Part shown: in pieces, positions 43,892 to 53,057 of the stretch
Position numbering within the stretch: position 1 is the first letter of the stretch
How the letters are laid out: every line of letters begins with the position of its first letter
Assembly (NCBI RefSeq): GCF_017357245.1
Contig: NZ_CP071612.1
Location: 1,243,001-1,307,000, forward strand
DNA: 64,000 nt
Source: Rhizobium bangladeshense
GTDB lineage: Bacteria; Pseudomonadota; Alphaproteobacteria; Rhizobiales; Rhizobiaceae
Direction: 5' to 3'
Translations under genes and position numbers: made by a program
The notes under the pieces: generated by a model
Told to the model about the DNA's origin: nothing
The model's database searches: none
The model's input: only the letters and a program-made list of their open reading frames with translations

Positions 43892-46078
43892 CTATTGCGC
43901 GCTCGCGACCTTCTGTGGCGTAAGCGGCGCGGCCTCCTTCAGCTTCTCTCCGAGCTTCTTGAGGATATCAGTCGATTGAACCGAGAGCATGCGGGGCCGG
44001 ATGAGCTGCGGCAATCCGTCCGCCGGCTTGGCGGCGGCGGTCTTGGCGAGATCCTTTTCTGAGGGCAGGGGGTTTTCGATCCCGGGGATGGCGCGCAGCG
44101 TGATGCCTTGGTGGGCATAGTCCATGGCGCGCTTGAAGGTCATCGCCGGCAGCGAGCCACCGGTCATCTCGTTGGTCGAGGTGTAGTCGTCATTGCCGAA
44201 CCAGACGGCACAGGTGTAATTGCCGGTGAAGCCGACGAACCAGGCGTCGCGATAGGCCTGGGTCGTGCCGGTCTTGCCTGCTGTCACGATACCATTGTCG
44301 AGCGCTGCCTTGCGTGCCGTGCCGACATAGGGAACGCGCGACAGCATCTGGTTCATATAGGCGTCGGCCTGTTCCGACAGCACCCGTTTCGGCGGCGGCT
44401 CGTCGCGATCGAAATCGTACAGGACGTCGCCGTCATAATCGAGGATCTGGGTAATGCCGTGGCGGCGCGACTGATAGCCGCCGGCCGGGAAGGTGGCGTA
44501 GGCGGTCGCCTGATCAAGCACCGTCACCTCGGATGTCCCGATCGGGATGGTGACATCGTCGCGGATCGGTGTTTCGACGCCAAGGTTCTTGGCCATTGCA
44601 CGGATCGGTTGGATGCCGAGCTTCTCCTTGGCCAGCCGCACCGGTATGGTGTTGATCGACTGGGCGATCGCCGTCTCGAGAGTGATGCGGCCGACATAGC
44701 GATTCGCGTAATTGTGCGGGCTCCAGTTGCCCCAGTAGATCGGCGCGTCGACAATCGTCGTCTGCGGCGTCATCCCGCTCTCCATCGCCACCGCATAGGT
44801 GTAGACCTTGAACGAGGACCCCGGCTGGCGCAGCGCCCGGGTTGCGCGGTTGAACTGGCTCTCGCCGTAATCCCGCCCGCCGACCATCGCCCTGACGGCG
44901 CCGCCGTTCTCGATCATCACCATGGCGCCCTGCTTGGCGTGATAGGCCTCACCATATTCGCGCAGCGACGTCTCGACCGAATCCTCGGCCGCCTTCTGGA
45001 TTCCCATGTCGATCGTCGTGCGCACGATCAGCGAATGCTGGTGGAAGCGCGGCGAAAGCCGCTGGACCTCGTCGAAAGCCCAGTCGAGGAAGAAATCGGG
45101 CGATTCCACCTCGTTGCGGTCGACGACGGTGGCCGGGTAGCGCCTGGCGGCGATCACCTGGCCCTCGGTCATCAGCCCGCTCTGGACGAGATTGGTGAGC
45201 ACCTCGTTGGCGCGCGCACGTGCCGCCGGCAGGTTAACATGCGGCGCATATTTGGCAGGCGCCTTGAACAGGCCGGCAAGCATGGCTGACTCGGCAAGGT
45301 TCACATCGGTGATGTTCTTGCCGAAATAGAACTGCGCGGCTGCCGCAGCACCAAAGGTGCCGCCGCCCATATAGGCACGGTCGAGATAGGTGGAGAGGAT
45401 TTCCTTCTTGGAAAGGTTCGCCTCGAGCCACAGGGCCAGGAAGGCTTCGGTGATCTTACGGTCGAGCGAGCGTTCGTTGGAAAGAAAGAGGTTCTTGGCG
45501 AGCTGCTGGGTCAGCGTCGAGCCGCCCTGCACGACTTCGCCGGCCTGAGCGTTGGTGACCATCGCGCGGAAGAGGCCGACGACATCGATTCCGAAATGGT
45601 CGAAGAAGCGCCGGTCTTCGGTGGCAAGGACGGATTTGATCAGGGAATCCGGCAGCTCGTCGATCGGCACGGAATTCTGGTGGATGACGCCGCGATGGCC
45701 GATGACGTTGCCGTAGCGGTCGGTGAAAGTGACAGCAAAATCGCCGCGATTGCGCCAGTCCTCCTTGGTCGCCTCAAAAGCCGGCTGGGCAAGCACCAGC
45801 ATCAGCACCGCCCCGGCGGCCCCGAGTGTCAGCCCTTCGCCGGCAAGTTCGAAGACCATGCGCTTCCATCCGCGCACGCGAAAGCGGCGGAAGAAGATGG
45901 TCGTGTCTTCCCAGATCTCGGCGGCGCGGAAGCCCGCATTCCAGACGGTCGAATCGATCCACGAATCGATGCGCAGCAGAATGTGGCGGCTCTTCGTCGG
46001 CCGCCTGCCCGCTGTGTCACCGGCTCGCGTGTCTGCTCCCTTTTTAAGCCCTTTTTCAGGGTTGTCCGGATCCTGCAC
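43892..46078 (-). CDS. bifunctional penicillin-binding protein 1A (transglycosylase/transpeptidase)
   Basis: The 728-residue product has a GTG start after AGGAC and a short cytoplasmic part with one membrane segment (about residues 80-100). The GT51 domain has EDRRFFDHFG (catalytic Glu near 153), QGGSTLTQQLAKN and RKITEAFLALWLE. The transpeptidase has RQPGSSFKVYTY (SxxK near 422), SINT and KTGTTQ (near 602). It polymerises and cross-links peptidoglycan on the periplasmic side. It is divergent from ycgN. Confidence 0.95.
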   Translation of the reverse strand: MQDPDNPEKGLKKGADTRAGDTAGRRPTKSRHILLRIDSWIDSTVWNAGFRAAEIWEDTTIFFRRFRVRGWKRMVFELAGEGLTLGAAGAVLMLVLAQPAFEATKEDWRNRGDFAVTFTDRYGNVIGHRGVIHQNSVPIDELPDSLIKSVLATEDRRFFDHFGIDVVGLFRAMVTNAQAGEVVQGGSTLTQQLAKNLFLSNERSLDRKITEAFLALWLEANLSKKEILSTYLDRAYMGGGTFGAAAAAQFYFGKNITDVNLAESAMLAGLFKAPAKYAPHVNLPAARARANEVLTNLVQSGLMTEGQVIAARRYPATVVDRNEVESPDFFLDWAFDEVQRLSPRFHQHSLIVRTTIDMGIQKAAEDSVETSLREYGEAYHAKQGAMVMIENGGAVRAMVGGRDYGESQFNRATRALRQPGSSFKVYTYAVAMESGMTPQTTIVDAPIYWGNWSPHNYANRYVGRITLETAIAQSINTIPVRLAKEKLGIQPIRAMAKNLGVETPIRDDVTIPIGTSEVTVLDQATAYATFPAGGYQSRRHGITQILDYDGDVLYDFDRDEPPPKRVLSEQADAYMNQMLSRVPYVGTARKAALDNGIVTAGKTGTTQAYRDAWFVGFTGNYTCAVWFGNDDYTSTNEMTGGSLPAMTFKRAMDYAHQGITLRAIPGIENPLPSEKDLAKTAAAKPADGLPQLIRPRMLSVQSTDILKKLGEKLKEAAPLTPQKVASAQ

Positions 46079-46271
46079 GTCCTGTATTCCCGCCTGATCG
46101 CGCTTGCCTCATGTCCGGTCGCCGGAAAGCGGCGAAAGCGCGAGGCCAATAGGCCCAAAGCTCTCCGATACCAGGAGCATGCTGAAGAATTGATTGATTT
46201 TGTCGCGGATAACAAGAGAGATAGAGAGGCGGTCACGTGAATTTGCGGGCCGCTGTTGCAAGAAACGGACG

Positions 46272-46748
46272 ATGAACGATCTGCCCTTCTGGAAGAGCAA
46301 GACGCTTGCCGAAATGACCACCGCCGAATGGGAAAGCCTCTGCGACGGCTGCGGCCTCTGTTGCCTCAACAAGCTCGAGGAATGGGATAGCGGCGATATC
46401 TATTTCACCTCGGTCAGATGCAAGCTGCTCGACGGCCAAAGCTGTCGCTGCTCCAGCTATGAGAACCGCTGGGATTTCGTGCCGGACTGCGTGCAACTGA
46501 CCAGGGAGAACGTGCCCGAGATCGCCTGGCTGCCGCCGACCTGCGGCTACCGGCTGATAAACGAGGGTCGCGATCTCTATTGGTGGCATCCTCTTGTCTC
46601 CGGCGATCCCGAGACCGTCCATGCCGCCGGCATTTCCGCGCGCGGTCGCACGATCAATGAAAACGAGATCGATGTCGAGGATCTCGAGGATTACGTCGTC
46701 GACTGGCCGCTGACCGTGGGCGCGGAAAAGGACGAGGAAGAAGCGTGA
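46272..46748 (+). CDS. YcgN-type cysteine-cluster protein (UPF0260)
   Basis: From the ATG at 46272 the product is 158 residues. It matches Ycg[33 protein letters not shown] (a Cys cluster), [24 protein letters not shown], and [31 protein letters not shown]. The Cys cluster suggests zinc or Fe-S binding; the function is not known. It ends seven bases before the convergent TetR gene. Confidence 0.93.
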   Translation: MNDLPFWKSKTLAEMTTAEWESLCDGCGLCCLNKLEEWDSGDIYFTSVRCKLLDGQSCRCSSYENRWDFVPDCVQLTRENVPEIAWLPPTCGYRLINEGRDLYWWHPLVSGDPETVHAAGISARGRTINENEIDVEDLEDYVVDWPLTVGAEKDEEEA

Positions 46749-46755
46749 GCGGCCG

Positions 46756-47316
46756 TCAGGATTTCACTGCTGACAGGAAGCGCCGCAATTCCCTCTCCAC
46801 ATAGGCGGCCACCGGACCGTCAGCGCCAAATCCCCACCAGGTGAGCGAACCCTGCCATTGTGCCAGCATCAGCCGGGCGATCGTCTCCGGCGCATCCGCC
46901 GATCCGAAACAGCGGGCGATCGCCGCCGTCAGCGCCGTTCCCCAGGCCGCACCGCGGGCGCGCAGCACCGGATCGCGAAAATCCTCGCGCAGTACCAGCA
47001 ATCCCTCGCCATAGGCGGCGGCATCATCGCCGTAATCCTGCGACAGGCCGACAAGGAGCGCGACGGCGCCGTCCGGCGTCTTCGGCAGGGTGTCTGCGAG
47101 CTTTGCCGTCTGCGCATCCAGCCGGTCCCAGGCATAGAGCAGGGCTGCGCGCAGCATAGCCGCCTTTGTCGCGAACCGCTGCACCAGGGTCGAGCCGGAA
47201 AGCCCGCTCGCTTTCGCCACCGCGGCAAAAGTCGCCGCATCCGGCCCTTCCGCATGGATCAGCGCCAGCACCATGGCGAGAAGCTGTTCATCGGAAAGGG
47301 TGCGGCGGCGCGGCAT
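46756..47316 (-). CDS. TetR/AcrR family regulator of the SDR gene
   Basis: The ATG at 47316 follows AGAGG by six bases and gives 186 residues. The helix-turn-helix is at about residues 7-52 (TLSDEQLLAMVLALIHAEGPDAATFAAVAKASGLSGSTLVQRF), and the rest is the helical ligand domain. An in-frame extension upstream of the ATG runs through the operator and is not used. It is divergent from the SDR gene; the palindrome at 47340-47367 lies between. Confidence 0.9.
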   Translation of the reverse strand: MPRRRTLSDEQLLAMVLALIHAEGPDAATFAAVAKASGLSGSTLVQRFATKAAMLRAALLYAWDRLDAQTAKLADTLPKTPDGAVALLVGLSQDYGDDAAAYGEGLLVLREDFRDPVLRARGAAWGTALTAAIARCFGSADAPETIARLMLAQWQGSLTWWGFGADGPVAAYVERELRRFLSAVKS

Positions 47317-47339
47317 GAAATACCTCTTGCTTTCATTTT

Positions 47340-47367
47340 GAATATGAACGAACATTCGTTTATATTC
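47340..47367. promoter_or_regulatory. 28-bp palindromic operator between tetR and SDR genes
   Basis: GAATATGAACGAA and its near-complement (TTCGTTTATATTC) form a near-symmetric site in which 24 of 28 bases pair. It contains the AACGAA..TTCGTT core typical of TetR targets. It is between two divergent starts 105 bases apart, so one dimer could regulate both. Confidence 0.75.
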
Positions 47368-47421
47368 AACTTGAGCCGGTCGCAACCGGCCGGTTTTCGT
47401 TCTAGCGTGGAGGATGGAGAA

Positions 47422-48336
47422 GTGACAGCGGACTTGCGGGATAAAGTGGCTTTGGTGGCGGGCGCCACGCGCGGCGCCGGCCGAGGCATTGCGGTCGAAC
47501 TCGGCGCTGCCGGCGCCACCGTCTATGTCACCGGCCGCACGACGCGCGTCCAACAGTCCGACTATGCCCGGCCGGAAACGATCGAGGAGACGGCCGAGCT
47601 GGTAACTTCGGCGGGCGGCAAGGGCATCGCCGTGCAGGTGGATCATCTCGTTCCGCAGCAGGTCGAGGCGCTGGTTGCGCAAATCCGAACGGAGGCCGGC
47701 CGGCTCGACATTCTCGTCAACGACATCTGGGGCTGCGAAAACCTGTTCGAATGGGACAAGGCGGTTTGGGAGCATTCGCTGGACAAGGGCCTGCGCATGC
47801 TGCGGCTCGGCATCGAGACGCACCTGATCACAGCCCATTATGCGCTGGCGCTGATGATCGAGCGGCCGGGCGGGCTGCTGGTGGAGGTAACCGACGGCAC
47901 GGCCGAATACAACGCCACGCATTACCGGCTTTCGCCCTTCTACGACCTCGTCAAGACGGGCGTCACCCGCATGGCCTGGGCGCATGCGCAAGATCTGGCC
48001 AAACAAGGCGCCACTGCTGTTTCGATCACGCCGGGCTGGCTGCGCTCCGAAATGATGCTGGAGGCCTATGGCGTGCGCGAGGAGAATTGGCGCGACGCGA
48101 CCAAAGCGCAGCCGCATTTCGCGATTTCCGAAACCCCGCGCTTCGTCGGCCGTGCGATAGCGGCCCTGTCAGCCGATCCCGACCGCGCCCGCTGGAACGG
48201 CCAGTCGCTGTCGAGCGGCGAGCTGGCCAAGGCATATGGTTTCGACGACATCGACGGGTCGCGGCCGGATTGCTGGCGCTACCTCGTGGAAGTGCAGGAG
48301 CCGGGCAAACCGGCTGACGTGACCGGCTACCGGTGA
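47422..48336 (+). CDS. SDR family oxidoreductase
   Basis: A GTG at 47422 with GGAGG eleven bases upstream gives 304 residues. The Rossmann motif is KVALVAGATRGAGRGIAVELG (TGxxxGxG-type with GATRGAGRG). The acidic NDIWG replaces NNAG. Tyr-x3-Lys of the active site appears as YDLVKTG. The C-terminal part (SITPGWLRSEMMLEAYGV and FVGRAIAALSADPDRARWNGQSLSSGELAKAYGF) fits a distinct SDR subfamily. The substrate is unknown. It is probably repressed by the divergent TetR. Confidence 0.9.
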   Translation: MTADLRDKVALVAGATRGAGRGIAVELGAAGATVYVTGRTTRVQQSDYARPETIEETAELVTSAGGKGIAVQVDHLVPQQVEALVAQIRTEAGRLDILVNDIWGCENLFEWDKAVWEHSLDKGLRMLRLGIETHLITAHYALALMIERPGGLLVEVTDGTAEYNATHYRLSPFYDLVKTGVTRMAWAHAQDLAKQGATAVSITPGWLRSEMMLEAYGVREENWRDATKAQPHFAISETPRFVGRAIAALSADPDRARWNGQSLSSGELAKAYGFDDIDGSRPDCWRYLVEVQEPGKPADVTGYR

Positions 48337-48491
48337 GGCTGACCGCCGCCCTTCGGTGCGCCGCTGCCCTGAGGCGCGGTTTGGGCCGCCGTCTTCATCT
48401 GGCCGGCGAAGCTGGTCTCCGGCTTCGTCGCCAGCTTGTCCTTCTTCGGCTTGCGAGCCTCGCGATTGCTTCTCAGCTGACCTTTTGCCAT
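48327..48491 (-). CDS. small basic hypothetical protein, 54 aa
   Basis: GGGAG lies eight bases before the ATG at 48491. The product begins AKGQLRSNREARKPKKDK and is rich in Lys, Arg, Gln and Gly, without hydrophobic segments. Similar short proteins with this start are common in rhizobia, function unknown. Its 3' end overlaps the convergent SDR gene by ten bases. Confidence 0.7.
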   Translation of the reverse strand: MAKGQLRSNREARKPKKDKLATKPETSFAGQMKTAAQTAPQGSGAPKGGGQPHR

Positions 48492-48537
48492 GGATGGATC
48501 TCCCTTTGGATCGGAATTGAAAGCCGTTGCCCGCCCG

Positions 48538-48855
48538 TCACCGGCCGGCGGAATTGGCCGGCAGCTTGGTTCGGCGCTCGCGCGGCAATCCCTGGATCGC
48601 ATAGCGGTTGCAGACGGGGGTGACCGGTTTCGGTTGCTTCGTCGGTTTGCCGAAATGGTATTCGAGGGCCCGCAAGAGCATGGCCGGCGAGTTGACGCCC
48701 TCCTGGAACAATTTGATCAGCAGCATGGCTGCGGCGTTGCAGGTCTCTTCGTCGCGGGCCGGGATTCTTGTTTTGTAGCCGGCGGCATCGAGCACGCCCT
48801 GAAGCATGTTGAGATCGGACGACGTCAGATATGGCTTATCGGAAGTGGAAGACAT
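48538..48855 (-). CDS. hypothetical protein, 105 aa
   Basis: AAGGAGGACTTCG precedes the ATG at 48855, a very good site. The sequence has a helical N-terminal part (SSTSDKPYLTSSDLNMLQGVLDAAGYKTR) and an EETCNAAAMLLIKLFQEGVNSPAMLLRALEYHFGK stretch, recurring in small rhizobial proteins; no function is assigned. The C-terminus is basic. It starts inside the last codons of the MFS reading frame (see that entry). Confidence 0.8.
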   Translation of the reverse strand: MSSTSDKPYLTSSDLNMLQGVLDAAGYKTRIPARDEETCNAAAMLLIKLFQEGVNSPAMLLRALEYHFGKPTKQPKPVTPVCNRYAIQGLPRERRTKLPANSAGR

Positions 48856-50431
48856 CGAAGTCCTCCTTTCGTCGGGGCGGGGGTGTGACACCCTCTCGGC
48901 AGCGCCCGTGCAATGGCTGCCGAAGCTGAAACAATGCGCCTTTCGCCAGGGCAACGCAACGGGATTGTTGCAACGGACAGCGGCTCCGGCGCAGGCGCGG
49001 CCCGCACCATTCGCGGTGCGGGCCGTGACGATCATTCCGCCGCCTGGTGGGCAGGCGGGGGGCGAGGGATGTCCGCGGCCCGGCGGCCGCAAGCAGGGTG
49101 ACGGCGACGGCAAGCAGCGCCACGAAGGCGATGCCCGCGGCATAAGGATCCCATCCGAATTGCGGCGCGGCGGCAAAGACCGCCGAGGCAGCCGCAAGCA
49201 CGATGCCGCCGCCGATCTGGAAGGAGGCGAAGAGCAGCCCGGAAGCAAGTCCGGACTTGTCGTCCTCGACGTCGGAAAGGGCTGCGACCTGCACGGAGGG
49301 GTAGGTCAGGGCATAGCCGAGGCCGAGCAGGATCTGCGACAGGATGACGAGCAGGATCGGATTGACAGATCCGAAGGCCGTCACCCAGAAGACGTAGCTC
49401 AGCGCCTGCAGGCCGACACCCGCCGCCATCAGTCCGGCGGCGCCGCGGTTTTGCGCGATCGTGGCGAAGCGCGGCGCCAGGAACATCACGAAGACGCCGC
49501 CGAGGGCAAAGCAGAAACCGGTGGTAAAGGCCGACCAGCCGATGACGTTCTGATAATAGAGCGTCGCCAGGAATTGGAAGCCGACATAGGCGCCCTGAAA
49601 GAGGGCGGCAATCGCATTGGCATGCCGCAGCCTCGCCCTGCGGAAGATGCCGAGCGGCACCATCGGATCGGCATGGCGTGCTTCGACGGCGAGGAAGAGC
49701 AGGATCAGCACCAGCGAGGCCGCAAGCGAAGCCCAGGTCGCAAAAGCCTGCCAGCCAACCGCCGCGGCATTGGTGATGCCGAAGACGAAGAGCAGCAGTC
49801 CTGGCGTGATCGTCATCGCGCCGGCCCAGTCGAAGGCGGGCCGGACTCCGGTCCTCTTCTGGTCGGCCGGCAACGCCAGCGGCGCCAGAACCAGCGTCAG
49901 GATGGCCACCGGCGCACCCATAACTAGCGTCGCCCGCCAGCTGAAGATCGTCGCCGCCCCACCGAGCACCATGCCGAGCACGAAGCCCGTCGCGCCGGTG
50001 GAGGCGAAGACGCCGAGCGCTTTTGCCCGCGCGCTTCCCTCGCCGAAGACTGAGAGCAGCAGCGCCAGGGCGGCAGGTGCGGTGAAAGCGGCGGCTATGC
50101 CCTTGATCAGCCGCGCCGCGATCAAGGTCGGGCCGCTGTCGACGAAGCCGCCGGCGATGCTGGCGGCGGCAAAGACCGCCAGCGACCACAGAAAGACCCG
50201 GCGATGGCCGAAGACGTCGGCAACTCGGCCGCCGAGCAGCAGGAAGCCGCCATAGCCGAGCACATAGGCGCTGACGGCCCATTGCAGCGAGGTTGCCTTC
50301 ATGCCGAGCTCGGCCTGGATGGCTGGGAGGGCAACGCCGATGGTGGAGACGTCCATGGCGTCGAGGAAATTGGCGGTGCAGAGCAGGAGCAATGCCAGGC
50401 CCGCTCCGCTTCGCGATTTGGAAAGTGTCAT
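48836..50431 (-). CDS. MFS transporter (DHA2-type), with atypical C-terminal tail
   Basis: From the ATG at 50431 (AAGGA nine bases upstream) the frame gives 531 residues. About 14 hydrophobic segments are seen to residue 455, including NFLDAMDVSTIGVALPAIQAELG, GGRVADVFGHRRVF (motif A) and a GFVLGMVLGG motif C. Past VTLLAAAG the frame turns Arg-rich for about 70 residues and overlaps the next gene by 20 bases. A one-base shift there would give a stop at 49032 and 466 residues, the usual length, so a frameshift or error is likely. It is divergent from a LysR gene. Confidence 0.85.
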   Translation of the reverse strand: MTLSKSRSGAGLALLLLCTANFLDAMDVSTIGVALPAIQAELGMKATSLQWAVSAYVLGYGGFLLLGGRVADVFGHRRVFLWSLAVFAAASIAGGFVDSGPTLIAARLIKGIAAAFTAPAALALLLSVFGEGSARAKALGVFASTGATGFVLGMVLGGAATIFSWRATLVMGAPVAILTLVLAPLALPADQKRTGVRPAFDWAGAMTITPGLLLFVFGITNAAAVGWQAFATWASLAASLVLILLFLAVEARHADPMVPLGIFRRARLRHANAIAALFQGAYVGFQFLATLYYQNVIGWSAFTTGFCFALGGVFVMFLAPRFATIAQNRGAAGLMAAGVGLQALSYVFWVTAFGSVNPILLVILSQILLGLGYALTYPSVQVAALSDVEDDKSGLASGLLFASFQIGGGIVLAAASAVFAAAPQFGWDPYAAGIAFVALLAVAVTLLAAAGPRTSLAPRLPTRRRNDRHGPHREWCGPRLRRSRCPLQQSRCVALAKGALFQLRQPLHGRCREGVTPPPRRKEDFDVFHFR

Positions 50432-50552
50432 CAAAATCGTTCCTTCTTTGCTGCCGCCTCGTCGGAGGGAGGTTGCCGGGCGGCAGGGAACGAGAAAATG
50501 TACAGCTTCCTTTCCTATTGCAAATTGATAGTAGCCATGCCAGGTATTACTG

Positions 50553-51518
50553 GTGATGATGAATGACGCCACACTTCGAAAGATCGACCTCAATCTGCTG
50601 CTCGCTTTTTCGGTGCTGATGCAGGAGCGCAATGTCAGCCGTGCCGCCGAGCGCCTGCTACTCGGACAGCCGGGCCTCTCGGCCGCCTTGCGGCGCCTGC
50701 GCGAGGCGCTGGATGACGAATTGTTCGTGCGCGTCGGCCGCGGCCTGCAACCGACGCCGCGCGCCCTTTCCATCGCGCCGGCGATCGAGGATGCGCTGTC
50801 GGGCATCGAACGCGCCATCCGACCGCAGGCCGAATTCGATCCGGCAAGCTGGCACGGCGAGTTCCGGATCGGCATGTGCGACAATCTGGAATCGGCGTTC
50901 TTCGGGCCCCTTGCCGCCCGCTTGCTTGAGCTCTCGCCGGGCGCCCGGCTGATAGGCATAGCTTCGGACAAGCGCGACGCCGCCCGCCGGCTGGACGAGG
51001 GCGTCTTCGACTTCAGCGTCTCGGTGCACGACGAGCCCGCCTCCTGGCATATCCGTGCGCCGCTGTTCAATCAGACTTCGATCTGCATCTACGATCAGGC
51101 CCAACTGAGATTGCAGGCGCCGCTCAGGATCGAGGACTTTGCCAACGCCGCGCATGTCACCGTCTCCTTCGAGGGCAATGCCTCGACGACAATCGATATC
51201 GCCCTCGGCCGCACCGGCCACAGCAGGCGTGTGGTGGCAACCGTGCCGCGCTTTTCCGCTCTGCCGACGGCGCTGCGTGCGATGCCCGCCATTGCCGTCG
51301 TGCCGGAATCGATCGGCCGCTGCATGGCGCAACTGCATGGGCTGACGATCTGCGAGCCGCCGCTTTCGTTGCCGACGGATCCGGTGACGATGCTTTATCG
51401 CCGGGTCGACCAGGCCGATGGCCGGGCACTCTGGTTCCGCCGACTGTTTCTCGACGTCGCCGCCGAGGCGCTTCAGGCTTCCGGGTGCCGCGTGTCGATC
51501 TCAAGGGCTGCGGCCTGA
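50553..51518 (+). CDS. LysR family transcriptional regulator
   Basis: The 321-residue product has the winged helix-turn-helix at about residues 10-65 (LRKIDLNLLLAFSVLMQERNVSRAAERLLLGQPGLSAALRRLREAL), followed by a LysR substrate domain. Three start codons are close (GTG 50553, ATG 50556, ATG 50559). It is divergent from the MFS gene with 121 bases between starts. It resembles NodD/LinR-like regulators in the FVRVGRGLQPTPRA part. It probably activates the exporter. Confidence 0.9.
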   Translation: MMMNDATLRKIDLNLLLAFSVLMQERNVSRAAERLLLGQPGLSAALRRLREALDDELFVRVGRGLQPTPRALSIAPAIEDALSGIERAIRPQAEFDPASWHGEFRIGMCDNLESAFFGPLAARLLELSPGARLIGIASDKRDAARRLDEGVFDFSVSVHDEPASWHIRAPLFNQTSICIYDQAQLRLQAPLRIEDFANAAHVTVSFEGNASTTIDIALGRTGHSRRVVATVPRFSALPTALRAMPAIAVVPESIGRCMAQLHGLTICEPPLSLPTDPVTMLYRRVDQADGRALWFRRLFLDVAAEALQASGCRVSISRAAA

Positions 51519-51525
51519 CGGCCGA

Positions 51526-51906
51526 TCAAATCTCGCCTTTATGGAAATAGGCTTCGAGGCGGTAGCCGTCCGGATCGACGACGAAGGCTGCGTAATAGAA
51601 GCGGCCGTAATCCGGCCGGATGCCCGGTTCGCCATTATCGGAGCCGCCGGATGCGATCGCGGCCGCGTAGAAGCCGTCGACCGCGGCCTCATTCGGTGCA
51701 ACGAAGCAGAAATGCAGCCCGGATTGCATGTCGGCGACGACAGGATGCGCAACCTGCATCACCCAGAGGCCGACCTCTTCCGAGCCGTAGCCGATCATGC
51801 CGTCGGAATTCGACAGGCGCTCATATCCGAGCGGCGCCAGCGCCGCATCGTAGAAGCGGCGGGCTCTTTCGAGATCTTTGACGCCGATGGAGATGTGATC
51901 GAACAT
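51526..51906 (-). CDS. VOC family (glyoxalase/bleomycin-resistance-like) protein
   Basis: From the ATG at 51906 (CGGAG upstream) the product is 126 residues, one VOC domain of about the usual length: FDHISIGVKDLERARRFYDAALAPLGY, GLHFCFVAPNEAAVDGFY, and YYAAFVVDPDGYRLEAYFH. The His near the start and Glu at the end are the metal-ligand positions. The substrate is unknown. It is convergent with the LysR gene. Confidence 0.92.
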   Translation of the reverse strand: MFDHISIGVKDLERARRFYDAALAPLGYERLSNSDGMIGYGSEEVGLWVMQVAHPVVADMQSGLHFCFVAPNEAAVDGFYAAAIASGGSDNGEPGIRPDYGRFYYAAFVVDPDGYRLEAYFHKGEI

Positions 51907-52007
51907 GGGCCGCAACTCCGTTCATACCAGGACTGACGGCAGCATCTTTCAACGACCGCTCCAAGTCAACGAACGAACTTGCCTCGTTCATAGGCGCCGA
52001 TGCGATG

Positions 52008-52913
52008 CTACTGCAACTGCGGCTTTTTCAGAAAGCTGTTGCGATCGGCGGATTTGACCCGCAGCCAGGCTTCCCGGCCGTTCCGCAGGATCCGAATCGG
52101 AATCTCGGCGCCGGCGGGGCCGCTGCTCCAGAGCTTGCGGTAGAAATCGGCCAGGCCATCGACCTCTTCGTCGCGGATCTCCGAAATGATATCGCCCTGA
52201 CGCAGGCCCGCCTGGGCGGCCGGACCGCCTTCCGCCACGCTCATCACCACCACGCCGCCACTGCTTTCGGCGGAGAACGCACCGAGCCAGGGTCGGGGCG
52301 GCTTGTTGACCTGGCCGCGGTTCAAGAGATCGTCCAGGATCGGCGGCAAGAGATCGATCGGAACGACCATATTGATGTCGGCGATCTCGCCGTCCTGGCT
52401 CATCTGCAGGCGAAGCGAACCGATGCCGAGAAGCTTGCCGTCCGCGCCGATCAGGGCCGCGCCGCCCCATGCGGGATGGGCCGGTGCGGTAAAAATTGCC
52501 TCCTCCAGCAGATATTCCCAATAGCCGGCGAATTCCTGCCGGGCCACGATGTTTGCCTGGACATATTCGCCGATGCCATCGGCAAGCACGACGGGATCGC
52601 CGGGCTTGGCCGCGGCCGCATCGCCGAAATCGGCGGTCGGGGCTTTCAGGACGCCGAGCGCCTGCACCAGACCAAAGCCGCTCTCCTGGTCATAGGCAAG
52701 CGGATGGGCGGGAACCACCTGGCCGTCGCGGGTCGTCAGCCAGACTTCCTCGGCCTCTGTGATGAGATAACCGATGGTCAGTACCAGCCCATTGTCGCGA
52801 ATGACCACGCCGCTGCCCTCCCGGACGGTGCCCAGGGTCTCCGCCGTGAAGGCATCTTCCGGAATGGAGGAACGGACGGCCACGACAGACCGCAGGATCG
52901 GATCGATATTCAT
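52008..52913 (-). CDS. HtrA-like protein without catalytic triad (pseudoprotease) with PDZ domain
   Basis: The 301-residue product shows the trypsin-fold layout of HtrA/DegP and a PDZ domain at about residues 195-290 (VVVMSVAEGGPAAQAGLRQGDIISEI). Aligned by eye with HtrA: GSGVVIRDNGLVLTIGYL has Tyr49 where the His is, DQESGFG has Gly79 in place of the Asp of TDLA, and HPAWGGAALIG has Gly150 at the Ser of GNSGGPL. All three catalytic residues are lost and no signal peptide is present. A binding or scaffold role is likelier than proteolysis. Confidence 0.88.
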   Translation of the reverse strand: MNIDPILRSVVAVRSSIPEDAFTAETLGTVREGSGVVIRDNGLVLTIGYLITEAEEVWLTTRDGQVVPAHPLAYDQESGFGLVQALGVLKAPTADFGDAAAAKPGDPVVLADGIGEYVQANIVARQEFAGYWEYLLEEAIFTAPAHPAWGGAALIGADGKLLGIGSLRLQMSQDGEIADINMVVPIDLLPPILDDLLNRGQVNKPPRPWLGAFSAESSGGVVVMSVAEGGPAAQAGLRQGDIISEIRDEEVDGLADFYRKLWSSGPAGAEIPIRILRNGREAWLRVKSADRNSFLKKPQLQ

Positions 52914-53057
52914 GCTTTCATCCCGATGCGCGCCGGCGCAAGGTTGACGGCCGGCACATTCTTCCTTGAATAGGTAAGAGAATGGTCGGCGGCTGCAAGA
53001 CTATGCCGAACGGAATTTAGGCGCGCCGATGCGATCGTCCGCTGCTGGCTGCACCAA

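Noticed and set aside
46756..48117. Long reading of the TetR gene beginning at 48117
   Set aside because: The extra N-terminal part is antisense to the SDR gene and crosses the palindromic operator; the ATG at 47316 has a ribosome-binding site and fits the family length.
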